From the NCBI GenBank assembly GCA_017405595.1, contig JAFRAC010000024.1, positions 44,903 to 108,902 of the forward strand: 64,000 nt of DNA, written 5' to 3'. The stretch's first letter is position 1, and every line of letters starts with the position of its first letter. Origin of the DNA: Thermoguttaceae bacterium (GTDB lineage: Bacteria > Planctomycetota > Planctomycetia > Pirellulales > Thermoguttaceae). The notes beneath the pieces were generated by a model. The model did no database searches. It saw only the letters and a list, made by a program, of their open reading frames with translations, and had not been told where the DNA came from. Both the position numbers and the translations under genes were made by a program. This document shows, piece by piece, positions 35,301-43,882 of the stretch.

Positions 35301-35366
35301 CAAAAACCACCAGACCCGATCTCTGCGGGAACAGCCCCGCGCTTTCCCGCTCCCCCCCCCGCCGCC

Positions 35367-35395
35367 TACCCCTCCCTTTTCCCGTACGCTATAAT
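35367..35395 (+). promoter_or_regulatory. Promoter module of the small membrane protein gene
   Basis: TACCCC (35367-35372), 17 bases, TATAAT (35390-35395). The sequence around it (ctacccctccc, then cgtacgctataatatccc) is repeated at 35870-35898. Confidence 0.5.
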
Positions 35396-35538
35396 ATCCC
35401 CGTTCCCTTTCCCCCTCCCGCCCGCGCAGGGCAGACTCGGGCAACCCCGGACGCAAATCGCGGAAATTTTTGGAACCTCGGCCGCCGATGCCGCCGACGG
35501 CAAAGATTATTCCGTTCGGACTCATGAAAGGAATATTC

Positions 35539-35838
35539 ATGAAATCTTCCAAACTCACAAGGCTGCTGGCCGACCCCACCAAACTCGAAGCGGTTATCAC
35601 CGGATGGCTGGCGGTTCTCCTCGGCGCCGCGCTGGAAATCGGCGGAATATACCTGATCTGTGCAGGGTTCGTCTCGTCTTCCCGTACCGCTGACACTGTC
35701 CTGGATGCCGGCGATGCCGCCAGATATTCCGCAGAGACCTTCTTTGCTTTTTTCTTCGGCGCAGGCTTAACGCTTTTCGGAATTCTTATGCTGTTCTATG
35801 CCTGGTATGCGTTTCGTTACGCCAAGCGTTGCTCTTGA
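35539..35838 (+). CDS. Small two-helix membrane protein
   Basis: 99 residues from the ATG at 35539, with AAAGGAA about seven bases upstream. Two membrane helices are clear (about 19-44, VITGWLAVLLGAALEIGGIYLI, and 69-93, FFAFFFGAGLTLFGILMLFY) with a short loop between. The function is not recognised. It lies just upstream of the type IIG restriction gene and has a nearly identical promoter module, so the two may respond together. Confidence 0.6.
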   Translation: MKSSKLTRLLADPTKLEAVITGWLAVLLGAALEIGGIYLICAGFVSSSRTADTVLDAGDAARYSAETFFAFFFGAGLTLFGILMLFYAWYAFRYAKRCS

Positions 35839-35849
35839 TCTCAACGATT

Positions 35850-35880
35850 TCAATCCCGGACAGCTAAGCTACCCCTCCCC
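35850..35880 (+). repeat. Tail-only remnant of the structured repeat
   Basis: caatcccggacagctaagct matches the 3' tail of copies A-D (cccggaaagct-agct). The two hairpins are missing. It lies directly before the restriction gene promoter. Confidence 0.45.
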
Positions 35881-35898
35881 CTTTCCGTACGCTATAAT
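35870..35898 (+). promoter_or_regulatory. Promoter module of the restriction-modification gene
   Basis: TACCCC (35870-35875), 17 bases, TATAAT (35893-35898); near copy of the module at 35367-35395. The ATG lies 50 bases downstream. Confidence 0.5.
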
Positions 35899-35947
35899 AT
35901 CCCTGTCCTCCTTTCCCCTTCCCGACCATCTCCGGAAAGATTTTGCG

Positions 35948-38900
35948 ATGCCGTTATTCCAAGCTTCCGCGCTCCGCCAGCAATCGACCGAACATCCCGC
36001 GCCCGAATCGGCGTGGCAGGAATATACCGCCTTTTTCCACAACCCGGCGGTTCAGGAGAACATCCGCGCGCAGACCGAGGAACAGCTTCAGGGGGAATTT
36101 CTGGCGAAACTGTTCGGCGACGTGCTCGGCTACACGCTCGCGCCCGCCGAAGGGCACAACCTGGTCCGGGAACAGAAAAACGAGCTCAACACCCGGTCCG
36201 CCGACGGCGCCCTCTGCCGCGGCGGGAAAATCTGCGCGGTCATCGAACTGAAAGACACGCGCACCACCGACCTCGACAAGGTCGAACCGCAGGCGTTCGG
36301 ATACAAGAACGCGCACCGCGGGGTCCGCTACGTGATCACCTCGAACTTCGAGCGGCTCCGGTTCTACATCGACTCGACGCTCGACTACATCGAGTTCGAC
36401 CTGTTCCGGCTCACCCGCGCCGAATTCAGCCGCCTTTGGTTCGTCCTTTCGAAGCCGACCTTGCTCGACGGCGACCTGCCCGCCCGCCTGTTCGATTCGA
36501 GCCGGCAGAACGAGCAGTCGATCACCGAAAAGCTGTACGCCGACTACTCGGCGTTCAAGCGGGAACTCTTCGACGACATTCTCGCCCGGCAGCAGGGCCA
36601 GCTCACGCGGGACGGGAAGCTCCTCCTGTTCCGCAAAACGCAGAAGCTTCTCGACCGCCTCATTTTCATCTTCTTCTGTGAAGACCGCGGCCTGCTCCCG
36701 GTCAACTCCACCGAATCGATCATCAAAAAATGGCGCGGCGACCGCGCGTGGGACCCGTCGGCGCGGCTCTACCCGCAATTCCTGAAATTCTTCGAGTTCA
36801 TCAACAGCGGCAACCCCGCGCTCGGCATCTTCGCGTATAACGGCGGCCTTTTCGCGCGGGACGAACAGCTCGACGCGCTCGACCTCGACGACGCCCTGCT
36901 CGCCCGCTGGACGCAGAAACTGAGCGACTACGACTACGAGACCGAAGTCGACGTCAACATTCTGGGCCACATCTTCGAACATTCGCTCGCCGAACTCGAA
37001 GAGGCCGCCGCCGCGTTCGGCGACGGGCAGGACACTCCCGCCGTCTCGAAACGGAAGAAGGACGGCGTCTTTTACACACCGTCGTTCGTGACGCAGTTCA
37101 TCGTCGAGAACACGGTCGGCGCGCTTTGCGCCGAAAAGAAGGCCGAGCTCGGGATCACCGACGACCTTTTCGCGCCCCGCGCCGCCGACCCGAAAAAGCG
37201 GGGGGGCAAATCGGACGCCGAAAAGCGCGAAAAGCTCGAATCGCTTCTGGCGGCGTACCGCGCCTGGCTTCTGGACCTGAAAATCTGCGACCCGGCATGC
37301 GGTTCCGGCGCGTTTCTGGTCGCCGCACTGCAGTTCCTGATCCGGGAACACAAAAAGATCGACCGCTGGTCGGCGAACATCCAGACGGGGGCCGGCGCGC
37401 TCGTCTTTGAGGATATCGACACCTCGATTCTGGAACGGAACCTGTACGGGGTCGATATCAACGAGGAATCGGTCGAAATTGCGCGCCTTTCCCTCTGGCT
37501 GCACACATGCCGGCCCGGCCGGAAACTGAGCGACCTTTCGGCGAACATCAAGTGCGGCAACAGTCTCATTACCGAAGAGTTCGACTGGGAGAAGGAGTTC
37601 CCGTTCGGCGGTTTCGACGCGGTGATCGGCAACCCGCCGTATGTACAGCTTCAGACGATGGGGCCGATGAGCGACCGGTATGCCAAGTGCGGGTTCGAAA
37701 CATTCGATAAATTGTCAGACATCTACTGTCTGTTTGTCGAACGTGGGTTTCAAATTCTAAAACCCCAAGGCCTTATCTCTTACATTATGCCTAACAAATG
37801 GATGCAGGTTGGCTATGGGAAGGCTCTGCGTGAATTCTTTCTCAAGAAAGGACTGATAAGGCTCATCGACTTTGGAGACATTCAGATATTCGATGGTGCA
37901 ACAACCTATCCTTGTATCTTTATCGCCACACATAAAACTTCTAAAGGCTACATCCTGATATCAGTTCTAAAGGACATTATTCCTTCCGATTTTGAAACGC
38001 ATGTTTTAGAAAGAGAAGAAAAATTTGAAGCCTCTTTCTTCGGCAAGGATATTTGGGTAATCTCATCCCGAAAAGAAAACATATTAATGACGCAACTCGA
38101 AAAGGAATGTATTACTTTATCTGAATACGTTCACGGAGAAGCTCATTATGGAATCAAGCCTGGTGTGACAAAAGCCTTTATTATTGACAATTCTACAAAA
38201 GACCAACTTGTTGAGCAAGATCCAAATTCACAAGACATCCTCAAGCCAATGCTGTTAGGAAGAGGGATGACCCCCTACTGGAGTGATACAGATAATTGGC
38301 TTATTGACGCACACAATGGAGTCAAAAAAGAGGGACTTCCTCGTATTGAGATTAGTGCATATCCGGCTATAAAATCACATCTGGATCAATACATAACTAA
38401 ATTAACGAGTAGATCTGACAAAGGAGACACACCATACAATCTCAGAAATTGCGCATACTACTCAAAATTTCTTCAGCCAAAGATTATGTACCAGAGATTT
38501 CAGGTTAAGCCGTGCTTTATTTTTGACGATTCTGGTTACTTTTGCAATGACTCTATTTGGTTCATCTCGACCAACGATAAGGCGTTACTTGCCGTTCTGA
38601 ATTCTTCTATCGGTTGGTGGTTCATTCAGAAAAAATGCCCGTCTATACAGAATGGACACCAATTGATTTGGGATAATTTTTCGCAGATACTAGTCCCACG
38701 ACCTGAAAAAATGGTCGACACACCGCTTGCCGCGCTCGCCGAAAAACGCGTAGACCTGACTCGCGCGCAGCAAAGCATCCGCGCGAAGTTTCACCGCTCG
38801 CTTCTGAACCATTTCAGCGCGCTGAAGATCACACAGGCGCTCGAAACCTTTGAAACCCTCACGTTTGCCGAATTTCTCAAAGAGCTGAAGAAGCAGAAGG

Positions 38901-39103
38901 CAAAACCGAAACTGAGCGAAGAGGCGGAATGGGAAGAGTTTTTCACCGCATCGAAAACCGAACTTCTCCGTCTCGCCGCCGAATCGGCGCAGACCGACAC
39001 ACAGATCAACACCCAGGTCGCCGCCCTCTACGGCCTGACAGCCGAACAGGCCGGCGGACTCGGAGCCTATTTACACGAAAGGGAACAGAACCATGAATTA
39101 TGA
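35948..39103 (+). CDS. Type IIG restriction-modification enzyme (Eco57I-like methylase and nuclease in one chain)
   Basis: 1051 residues from the ATG at 35948 (ggaaaga upstream). The N-terminal 200 residues hold a PD-(D/E)xK nuclease core (IELKD, residues 99-103). The middle is a helical linker and an N6-adenine methyltransferase with DPACGSGAFL (from 448) and NPPY (562-565). The region from about 582 to 925 is the target recognition domain. It cuts foreign DNA and methylates the host at the same site. The recognition domain DNA is far more AT-rich than both ends (35% GC in bases 38161-38220 against 62% in 37021-37080), a sign of module exchange. The stop overlaps the next Sel1 gene by 11 bases. 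Confidence 0.92.
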   Translation: MPLFQASALRQQSTEHPAPESAWQEYTAFFHNPAVQENIRAQTEEQLQGEFLAKLFGDVLGYTLAPAEGHNLVREQKNELNTRSADGALCRGGKICAVIELKDTRTTDLDKVEPQAFGYKNAHRGVRYVITSNFERLRFYIDSTLDYIEFDLFRLTRAEFSRLWFVLSKPTLLDGDLPARLFDSSRQNEQSITEKLYADYSAFKRELFDDILARQQGQLTRDGKLLLFRKTQKLLDRLIFIFFCEDRGLLPVNSTESIIKKWRGDRAWDPSARLYPQFLKFFEFINSGNPALGIFAYNGGLFARDEQLDALDLDDALLARWTQKLSDYDYETEVDVNILGHIFEHSLAELEEAAAAFGDGQDTPAVSKRKKDGVFYTPSFVTQFIVENTVGALCAEKKAELGITDDLFAPRAADPKKRGGKSDAEKREKLESLLAAYRAWLLDLKICDPACGSGAFLVAALQFLIREHKKIDRWSANIQTGAGALVFEDIDTSILERNLYGVDINEESVEIARLSLWLHTCRPGRKLSDLSANIKCGNSLITEEFDWEKEFPFGGFDAVIGNPPYVQLQTMGPMSDRYAKCGFETFDKLSDIYCLFVERGFQILKPQGLISYIMPNKWMQVGYGKALREFFLKKGLIRLIDFGDIQIFDGATTYPCIFIATHKTSKGYILISVLKDIIPSDFETHVLEREEKFEASFFGKDIWVISSRKENILMTQLEKECITLSEYVHGEAHYGIKPGVTKAFIIDNSTKDQLVEQDPNSQDILKPMLLGRGMTPYWSDTDNWLIDAHNGVKKEGLPRIEISAYPAIKSHLDQYITKLTSRSDKGDTPYNLRNCAYYSKFLQPKIMYQRFQVKPCFIFDDSGYFCNDSIWFISTNDKALLAVLNSSIGWWFIQKKCPSIQNGHQLIWDNFSQILVPRPEKMVDTPLAALAEKRVDLTRAQQSIRAKFHRSLLNHFSALKITQALETFETLTFAEFLKELKKQKAKPKLSEEAEWEEFFTASKTELLRLAAESAQTDTQINTQVAALYGLTAEQAGGLGAYLHEREQNHEL

Positions 39104-39890
39104 AGAGAGAAAAAAGATGACGATTGAAGAACTCCGCCCGATCGCCGAGGCGGGAGATCTCGAAGTCATCTTTGAAATCGCGTCCCGTTACACGGAAGGG
39201 ATTGACGGAACAGAGAAAGACTGGAAGGAGGCCGCTTACTGGCTCCGCAAAGGCGCCGAGATGGGGGACGACTACTGCCAGCACTGGCTGGGCAACCTTT
39301 ACGCCGCGGGGGAAGGCGTTCCCCTCGACAAGGCCGAGGCGGCGAAATGGTGGCGCATGGCCGCCGACCAGGACGAACAGTGGTCGCAATGCTATCTCGG
39401 TGAACTCTACCTTACGGGGGACGGCGTCCCGCAGGACAAGGCCGAGGCGGTCCGGCTCTTCCGCGCCGCCGCGGTGACCGACGCCTGGATCGCGTACTTC
39501 AATCTGGGACTTTGCTATTTCAACGGCGACGGGATCGAAAAGGACGAAGCCGAAGGGGTCATGTGGATTCAGGAAGGCGCCTGGGGCGGCGAAGAAAAAG
39601 CGATTGACTGGCTGAACGAAGCGGCTGAAAAGGGATACGAACCGGCGCAAAAGGCTCTCGAAGAGATTGAAGACGAGGATTTTTGGCACAAAAGATGTGA
39701 TTTCCGTCGCTATCAACAGGCCGCGGAAGAGGGAGACAGCGAAGCGCAACACAATCTGGGCGTCTGTTATCTGAACGGTGATGGGTGTATGCAAGACCGT
39801 GCCAAAGCGGTCAGGTGGCTCCGGAAATCCGCCGAACAGGGAAACGAGGAGGCAAAAGCCGCCCTCGCCGACCTCGAACAGGAGAAATGA
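39093..39890 (+). CDS. Sel1-repeat protein coupled to the restriction gene
   Basis: 265 residues, no signal peptide or membrane helix, so cytoplasmic. It has about six Sel1 repeats (for example QHWLGNLYAAGEGVPLDKAEAAKWWRMAADQ). The ATG lies inside the end of the restriction gene (11-base overlap) and has AAGGGAA upstream, so translation is coupled. It ends three bases before the next Sel1 gene. Its middle is closely similar to residues 220-340 of that next gene. The role is unknown; such solenoids usually bind partner proteins, and the coupling could mean a link to the restriction enzyme. Confidence 0.82.
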   Translation: MNYEERKKMTIEELRPIAEAGDLEVIFEIASRYTEGIDGTEKDWKEAAYWLRKGAEMGDDYCQHWLGNLYAAGEGVPLDKAEAAKWWRMAADQDEQWSQCYLGELYLTGDGVPQDKAEAVRLFRAAAVTDAWIAYFNLGLCYFNGDGIEKDEAEGVMWIQEGAWGGEEKAIDWLNEAAEKGYEPAQKALEEIEDEDFWHKRCDFRRYQQAAEEGDSEAQHNLGVCYLNGDGCMQDRAKAVRWLRKSAEQGNEEAKAALADLEQEK

Positions 39891-39893
39891 CAG

Positions 39894-41192
39894 ATGAGCG
39901 ACAATAATCCGAATATCGACGAAATCCGCCAGGCCGCCGAAGGCGGCGACGCCAAAGCGCAGTTTCAGCTGGCGCTCTGCTGCATGAAAGGCGCGGGGGT
40001 GCCGCGCGATTTCGCACAGGGAGTCGGCTGGATGAAGAAATCCGCCGAAAACGGGTTCGCCGAAGCGCAGTACGCGCTCGGCCTTTTTTACAGCGAAGGG
40101 AAAGCGGGCCTGAAACAGGATAAGCCCCAAAGCGCCCAATGGTTCCTGAAAGCCGCGCAGCAGGGGCATAAAGACGCGCAGCGGAACCTGGCAAAGATAT
40201 GCCTGTCCATCTATCAGCAGTCGGGGAACGAAAAGATGAAGGCGGGCGCGCTGAGATGGTTCAAGGCTGCCGCCGATCAGGGAGATGCCGAAGCGAAAGC
40301 GGAACTCGGCAAGCTCATGGCCGGAACTGCGGGGGGAAAAGAAAACGCCGCCGACGGCAATACCCTTTCCCAAAAAGCCGAAGCGGGGGATCCCGAAGCG
40401 CAATACACCCTGGCGCAGAATTACCAGTACGGCACCGGTGTTAAAAAGAATCCGAAAGCCGCCGCCGACTGGTACCGCAAAGCCGCCGAAGGCGGGCATC
40501 GGGAAGCGCAGTGCAATTACGGGCTCTGTTTCGTTCACGGCGTGGGAGTGAAAAGAGATTTTTCGCAGGCGCTCGTCTGGTTCCGAAAAGCCGCGCTGCA
40601 AGGGGACGCTCTGGCGCAGCGTTACGTGGGGAACTCCTATTTCAACGGCGAAAGTGTCGCCGTCGATAAAGCGGAAGCCGCTAAATGGTGGAAAATGGCC
40701 GCCGACCAGGACGACGCCTTCTCGCAATGCAATCTCGCCGACCTTTACCTGGCCGGGGAAGGTGTACCTCAGGATAAAGCCGAAGCTGTCCGACTCTATC
40801 GGCTCGCTTCCGAGGGGGACGACTGGCTGGCGCTTTTCAGGCTCGGTCAGTGTTACATTAACGGCGACGGCGTTCCCAAGAACGAGGCCGAGGGGATGAA
40901 AATCATTCAGGAAGCCGTCCTGAACGGATCCGCTGAAGCCACGCAGTGGCTCGAAGAGGAAGCCGAAAAAGGTTCCGAAGCCGCGATTGCGGCAATTCAG
41001 GAGATCAACAAGGCAATCAAGGAAGAGGAAATCGCCTCTTCCGCGCCGGCCCGTGCCCCAGAGAAAAAGAAGTACCGTTCCTTCCGTCTGGAAGGTATGC
41101 CGAACACCGTCGGCTGGAAAAAGTTCCTCTGGGGGCTCGTCGGACTCGCCCTTTTAGCGCTTTGGCGGTTTGTCGTCCGGCGTTACTTCTGA
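39894..41192 (+). CDS. Sel1-repeat protein with C-terminal membrane anchor
   Basis: 432 residues with AGGAG upstream of the ATG. About nine Sel1 repeats fill residues 5-370. The end has one membrane helix (WKKFLWGLVGLALLALWRFVV) and a basic tail, with no signal peptide, so the solenoid probably faces the cytoplasm, tail-anchored in the inner membrane. The first 140 residues match the last 140 of the lipoprotein at 47201-48553, and residues 220-340 match the preceding gene, which points to exchange of repeat blocks between neighbours. Confidence 0.82.
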   Translation: MSDNNPNIDEIRQAAEGGDAKAQFQLALCCMKGAGVPRDFAQGVGWMKKSAENGFAEAQYALGLFYSEGKAGLKQDKPQSAQWFLKAAQQGHKDAQRNLAKICLSIYQQSGNEKMKAGALRWFKAAADQGDAEAKAELGKLMAGTAGGKENAADGNTLSQKAEAGDPEAQYTLAQNYQYGTGVKKNPKAAADWYRKAAEGGHREAQCNYGLCFVHGVGVKRDFSQALVWFRKAALQGDALAQRYVGNSYFNGESVAVDKAEAAKWWKMAADQDDAFSQCNLADLYLAGEGVPQDKAEAVRLYRLASEGDDWLALFRLGQCYINGDGVPKNEAEGMKIIQEAVLNGSAEATQWLEEEAEKGSEAAIAAIQEINKAIKEEEIASSAPARAPEKKKYRSFRLEGMPNTVGWKKFLWGLVGLALLALWRFVVRRYF

Positions 41193-41240
41193 ACAAAAAA
41201 GCTGAAGGCGAAACCAAAAACCGCCGGGAAAAAGCCGTTT

Positions 41241-41891
41241 ATGAATTACAAAATCATTGACCGGGAAACCTACTACCGAAAAGGCGTTTTCCGCCACTTT
41301 TCCGAAGACTGCAAATGTTCGGTGTCGATGACCGCGCGGGTCGACGTAACCGCCCTTGCGGCGTTTTCCAAAAAGGCGGGGTCCAAGTTCTACCTCAATT
41401 TTCTGTATATCCTCTCGAAGGTGATGAATTCCCGCGACGATTACAGGATGGGGTATCTGTGGCAGACCGGGGAACTGATCTGCTACGATGTTATCCATCC
41501 CACGCAGTACGTCTTTCATGAAAATACCGAAACGTGCACTCCCGTGTATACGGAATACAGCGAAGACTACGATGTTTTCTACGCCGGCGCCCTGCGGGAC
41601 GTCGAGCGCGCCAGGGAAACGAGGGAATACGGCCTCGACGCGGCCAATCACCCGAACTGGTTCGACGCGTCGTATATTCCGTGGCTCTCGTATGATTCGC
41701 TGAACGTGGAGCTCCCCGACGGGCACCTGTATTTCGCGCCGATCGTCAACTGGGGGAAATACCGGGAAGAAAACGGCCGGCTTCTCATGCCGGTCAGCGT
41801 CCGCCTTAACCACGCGGTCGCCGACGGGTATCTGATCGCGAACGTGTTCCGCCTGCTGCAGCGGGAAGTCGGCGTGTTTGCCGGAAGGTGA
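41241..41891 (+). CDS. Chloramphenicol acetyltransferase-like enzyme (type A)
   Basis: 216 residues, the usual CAT length. The active-site motif is NHAVADGY with His191 and Asp195, near the His195/Asp199 of known CATs. Other family features: VSMTARVDVTAL near the start, FYLNFLYILSKVMN, and FDASYIPWLSYDSLN. The known reaction is transfer of acetyl from acetyl-CoA to chloramphenicol, giving resistance. The usual HHAVCDG is changed to NHAVADG, so xenobiotic or other substrates are possible. There is no transposase or integrase near. Base composition is like the neighbours. Confidence 0.85.
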   Translation: MNYKIIDRETYYRKGVFRHFSEDCKCSVSMTARVDVTALAAFSKKAGSKFYLNFLYILSKVMNSRDDYRMGYLWQTGELICYDVIHPTQYVFHENTETCTPVYTEYSEDYDVFYAGALRDVERARETREYGLDAANHPNWFDASYIPWLSYDSLNVELPDGHLYFAPIVNWGKYREENGRLLMPVSVRLNHAVADGYLIANVFRLLQREVGVFAGR

Positions 41892-41984
41892 CCGGAAAAA
41901 GGGAGCCTTGTTCCCGGTGCGGCCTGTGCCGTGAACCGGCAAAGGGGAAGGGGCGGGCCGCGGAGTTTCTTCCGCCGGTAGGGA

Positions 41985-42013
41985 TTGAAAGGAACCCGAA
42001 AGAGTGTTAATAT
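41985..42013 (+). promoter_or_regulatory. Promoter of tRNA-Gln
   Basis: TTGAAA (41985-41990), 17 bases, TAATAT (42008-42013), 19 bases before the tRNA. Confidence 0.7.
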
Positions 42014-42032
42014 AGGAGAGCTCCAAGAGCAT

Positions 42033-42103
42033 TACCCGGTGGTGTAATGGCAGCACCAGGGATTTTGGTTCCCTTAGTCAAGGTTCGAGTCCTTGCCGGG
42101 TAA
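42033..42103 (+). tRNA. tRNA-Gln (anticodon TTG)
   Basis: Acceptor stem TACCCGG/CCGGGTA, D arm around ggtgtaatggcagcacc, anticodon stem AGGGA/TCCCT with loop TTTTGGT (anticodon TTG), T arm CAAGG-ttcgagt-CCTTG, discriminator A. The CCA end is not encoded. The cloverleaf is complete at 71 bases. It is a single tRNA gene with its own promoter and terminator. Confidence 0.95.
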
Positions 42104-42109
42104 ATCCCC

Positions 42110-42145
42110 GCCCCCTTCGGCCCCAAGCCGGAGAGGGCTTTTTTT
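42110..42145 (+). terminator. Terminator of tRNA-Gln
   Basis: Imperfect stem gccccctt-cggc / gccggag-agggc followed by seven T. Confidence 0.8.
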
Positions 42146-42183
42146 ATCGGCTGTTCCGCGCGCGGGCCTTTCGGCGTCCCGGC

Positions 42184-43518
42184 CTAGGAAACCGCGCTTT
42201 CCTCTTTCGGCGAACTTTCGAACGGGCCGTAGATCGCCTTGACCTTCATCGACTCGTCGTGCGCGGTCAGGTAATAGACACAGAACCGTTTTCCCCCTTC
42301 AAAGACGCGGATCACGACATGGCCGCCGATATCGACCGCGTCGCTGCGCCAGGGAGCCCCTTCAAACTCTTCCCGCTTAAAGAGGGGGAAGTTCGTCGGG
42401 CAGACGATCCGGTTCCCCGGATAGAGGTTCCGGTCGGTCATCCTTTCCATCGTCGAAGGCTGAATGTGGAGCAGGTCCCAAACGTCGGTCACATAAACCT
42501 GGGGCTGCAGAACCTTCAGAAATTCGGGGTTCATCGACCCGATGTAAGAATGATGATTCGACTTGCAGACGTCGACCCTGCCGCAGGCGGGCGCGGCCAT
42601 CGCCTCTAAGTTCCGGTTCACTCCGTCCAGTCCGGTAAACGACTCGTTGAAATCGCCGGCGGTCCAGCAGCGGAACGGCCCGTAGTCGATCCGGAGCCCC
42701 AAACTGAGCGGGTTTTCGGAAGCGGCGCCGTTCGATGCCGCCCAATCGTAGAACGCGCGGTCGCAGACCCCTTCGGCGCCGGTCCAGACGATCCCGTTTC
42801 CGCACAGGTTCCGGATATGGAACGAATCGCGGTACGGCGCCGGGTCGTGCAGAAGGGTGAGCTGATCGAGCCGGCCGACCTCGAACGGCTCCATTTCGAG
42901 CCCGTCCTCCCTCATCTTGAACCGGACAAACCGGCGGTAATTTTCGACATCGGCGTTTTCGACCGGAAACGGGTCCCGGTATTCGGGAAACCCGCGGTCG
43001 AACCCCTTTTTGAAATGGATGAATTCCCCCGTCTGCGACATTCCGCTCAGAAAATAATCTTCGCCCCGCCCCTCGGTTTTCCCCCGGTGGATCCGGCAGG
43101 TTCCCATATGATCTTCATGGAAATGGGAAATCATCATGTAATCGACTTCATCGCCGCGGGGATTGACGCGCCTGATGTAACGCGCGATATATTCGCCCGG
43201 CCCGCGCGACTCGTCGGGAAGCGTGACGCTTTTCAGCTCGTAGCCGATCCGTTCGAGCTGGCCTGAATCGATTAACAGGGATGTGCCGTCGGGAAAGATG
43301 TGAAAGATCGACTCGGCGTGGCCGGTATAGATGTGATGGAACTCCATCGTCCCCGGCCGCCAGGGGGAAAGCGGTTCGCCGACCGACTCGTTTTCAAAAC
43401 GGGGCTGGGCCAATTCCCCGAAACCGGCGAACCCCTTCCCCGCCGTCAGCGCGGCCAGAGCCGAAACCGCGCCGGCCGCGCCGGCGCACCCTTTTAAAAA
43501 ATCGCGTCTTGTCGTCAT
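42184..43518 (-). CDS. Tat-exported metallo-beta-lactamase-fold hydrolase
   Basis: 444 residues. The Tat signal is TRRDFLKGCAGAAGAVSALAAL. The metal-binding motif HxHxDH is at His132, His134, Asp136, His137 (SHFHEDHMG); further ligands include Asp in TAGDFNES and the His pair in SNHHSYIGS. The early strands FHHIYTGHAESIFHIFPDGTSLLIDSG match ComEC-type MBL domains. It would be folded in the cytoplasm and exported to the periplasm, probably binding two zinc ions. The substrate is unknown. GGGAGG lies upstream of the start and a good promoter at 43592-43620. Confidence 0.85.
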   Translation of the reverse strand: MTTRRDFLKGCAGAAGAVSALAALTAGKGFAGFGELAQPRFENESVGEPLSPWRPGTMEFHHIYTGHAESIFHIFPDGTSLLIDSGQLERIGYELKSVTLPDESRGPGEYIARYIRRVNPRGDEVDYMMISHFHEDHMGTCRIHRGKTEGRGEDYFLSGMSQTGEFIHFKKGFDRGFPEYRDPFPVENADVENYRRFVRFKMREDGLEMEPFEVGRLDQLTLLHDPAPYRDSFHIRNLCGNGIVWTGAEGVCDRAFYDWAASNGAASENPLSLGLRIDYGPFRCWTAGDFNESFTGLDGVNRNLEAMAAPACGRVDVCKSNHHSYIGSMNPEFLKVLQPQVYVTDVWDLLHIQPSTMERMTDRNLYPGNRIVCPTNFPLFKREEFEGAPWRSDAVDIGGHVVIRVFEGGKRFCVYYLTAHDESMKVKAIYGPFESSPKEESAVS

Positions 43519-43882
43519 ATTGCCTCCCGAAAAAGAATCTTTTCCCTTCGCCTCTGAATCCTGAATTCACAGGCGGCCCCGCCCGGCCCTCATTATAAAA
43601 GCCGGAATCCCCAATGGCAACAAAACGCTTCTCCCTTATCCGATTTGACAGATCTTTCAGTTCACCTGTTAAGCAGGGGCATTATCTATCGGCCGCCCCC
43701 CTTCAGAACCCCTCAAAAACCGGGAAAATCCGCTTTTTTACTTGAAAAAATCTCGCAAGACGCTAAATTAGAGAAGACGGCGCATCTTCCCTATTTTACC
43801 ATGCGCCGCCCGCCGGGGCGTTTTCCCCGGCAGAGCCGAAAAGAGGATTCCAAACAGCTCTAACTTTCCCAAGAGGTCTTTG
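43519..43882. other. Divergent intergenic region of 364 bases
   Basis: It contains the leftward promoter at 43592-43620 and an AT-rich stretch at 43730-43800 likely to hold the rightward promoter (TTGAAA at 43743 and TAAATT at 43764, spacing 15, poor). No gene or RNA is seen. Confidence 0.5.
43592..43620 (-). promoter_or_regulatory. Promoter of the MBL-fold gene
   Basis: On the minus strand TTGCCA (43615-43620), 17 bases, TATAAT (43592-43597). Confidence 0.65.

Larger units (their letters stand above)
34859..35538. other. Intergenic region of 680 bases with two structured repeats
   Basis: It holds repeat copies C and D, then a CT-rich stretch and the promoter of the small membrane protein gene. 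No gene seen. Confidence 0.7.

Noticed and set aside
41241..42103. Genomic island integrated at tRNA-Gln
   Set aside because: No integrase, no repeated tRNA end and no composition change were seen around the tRNA.
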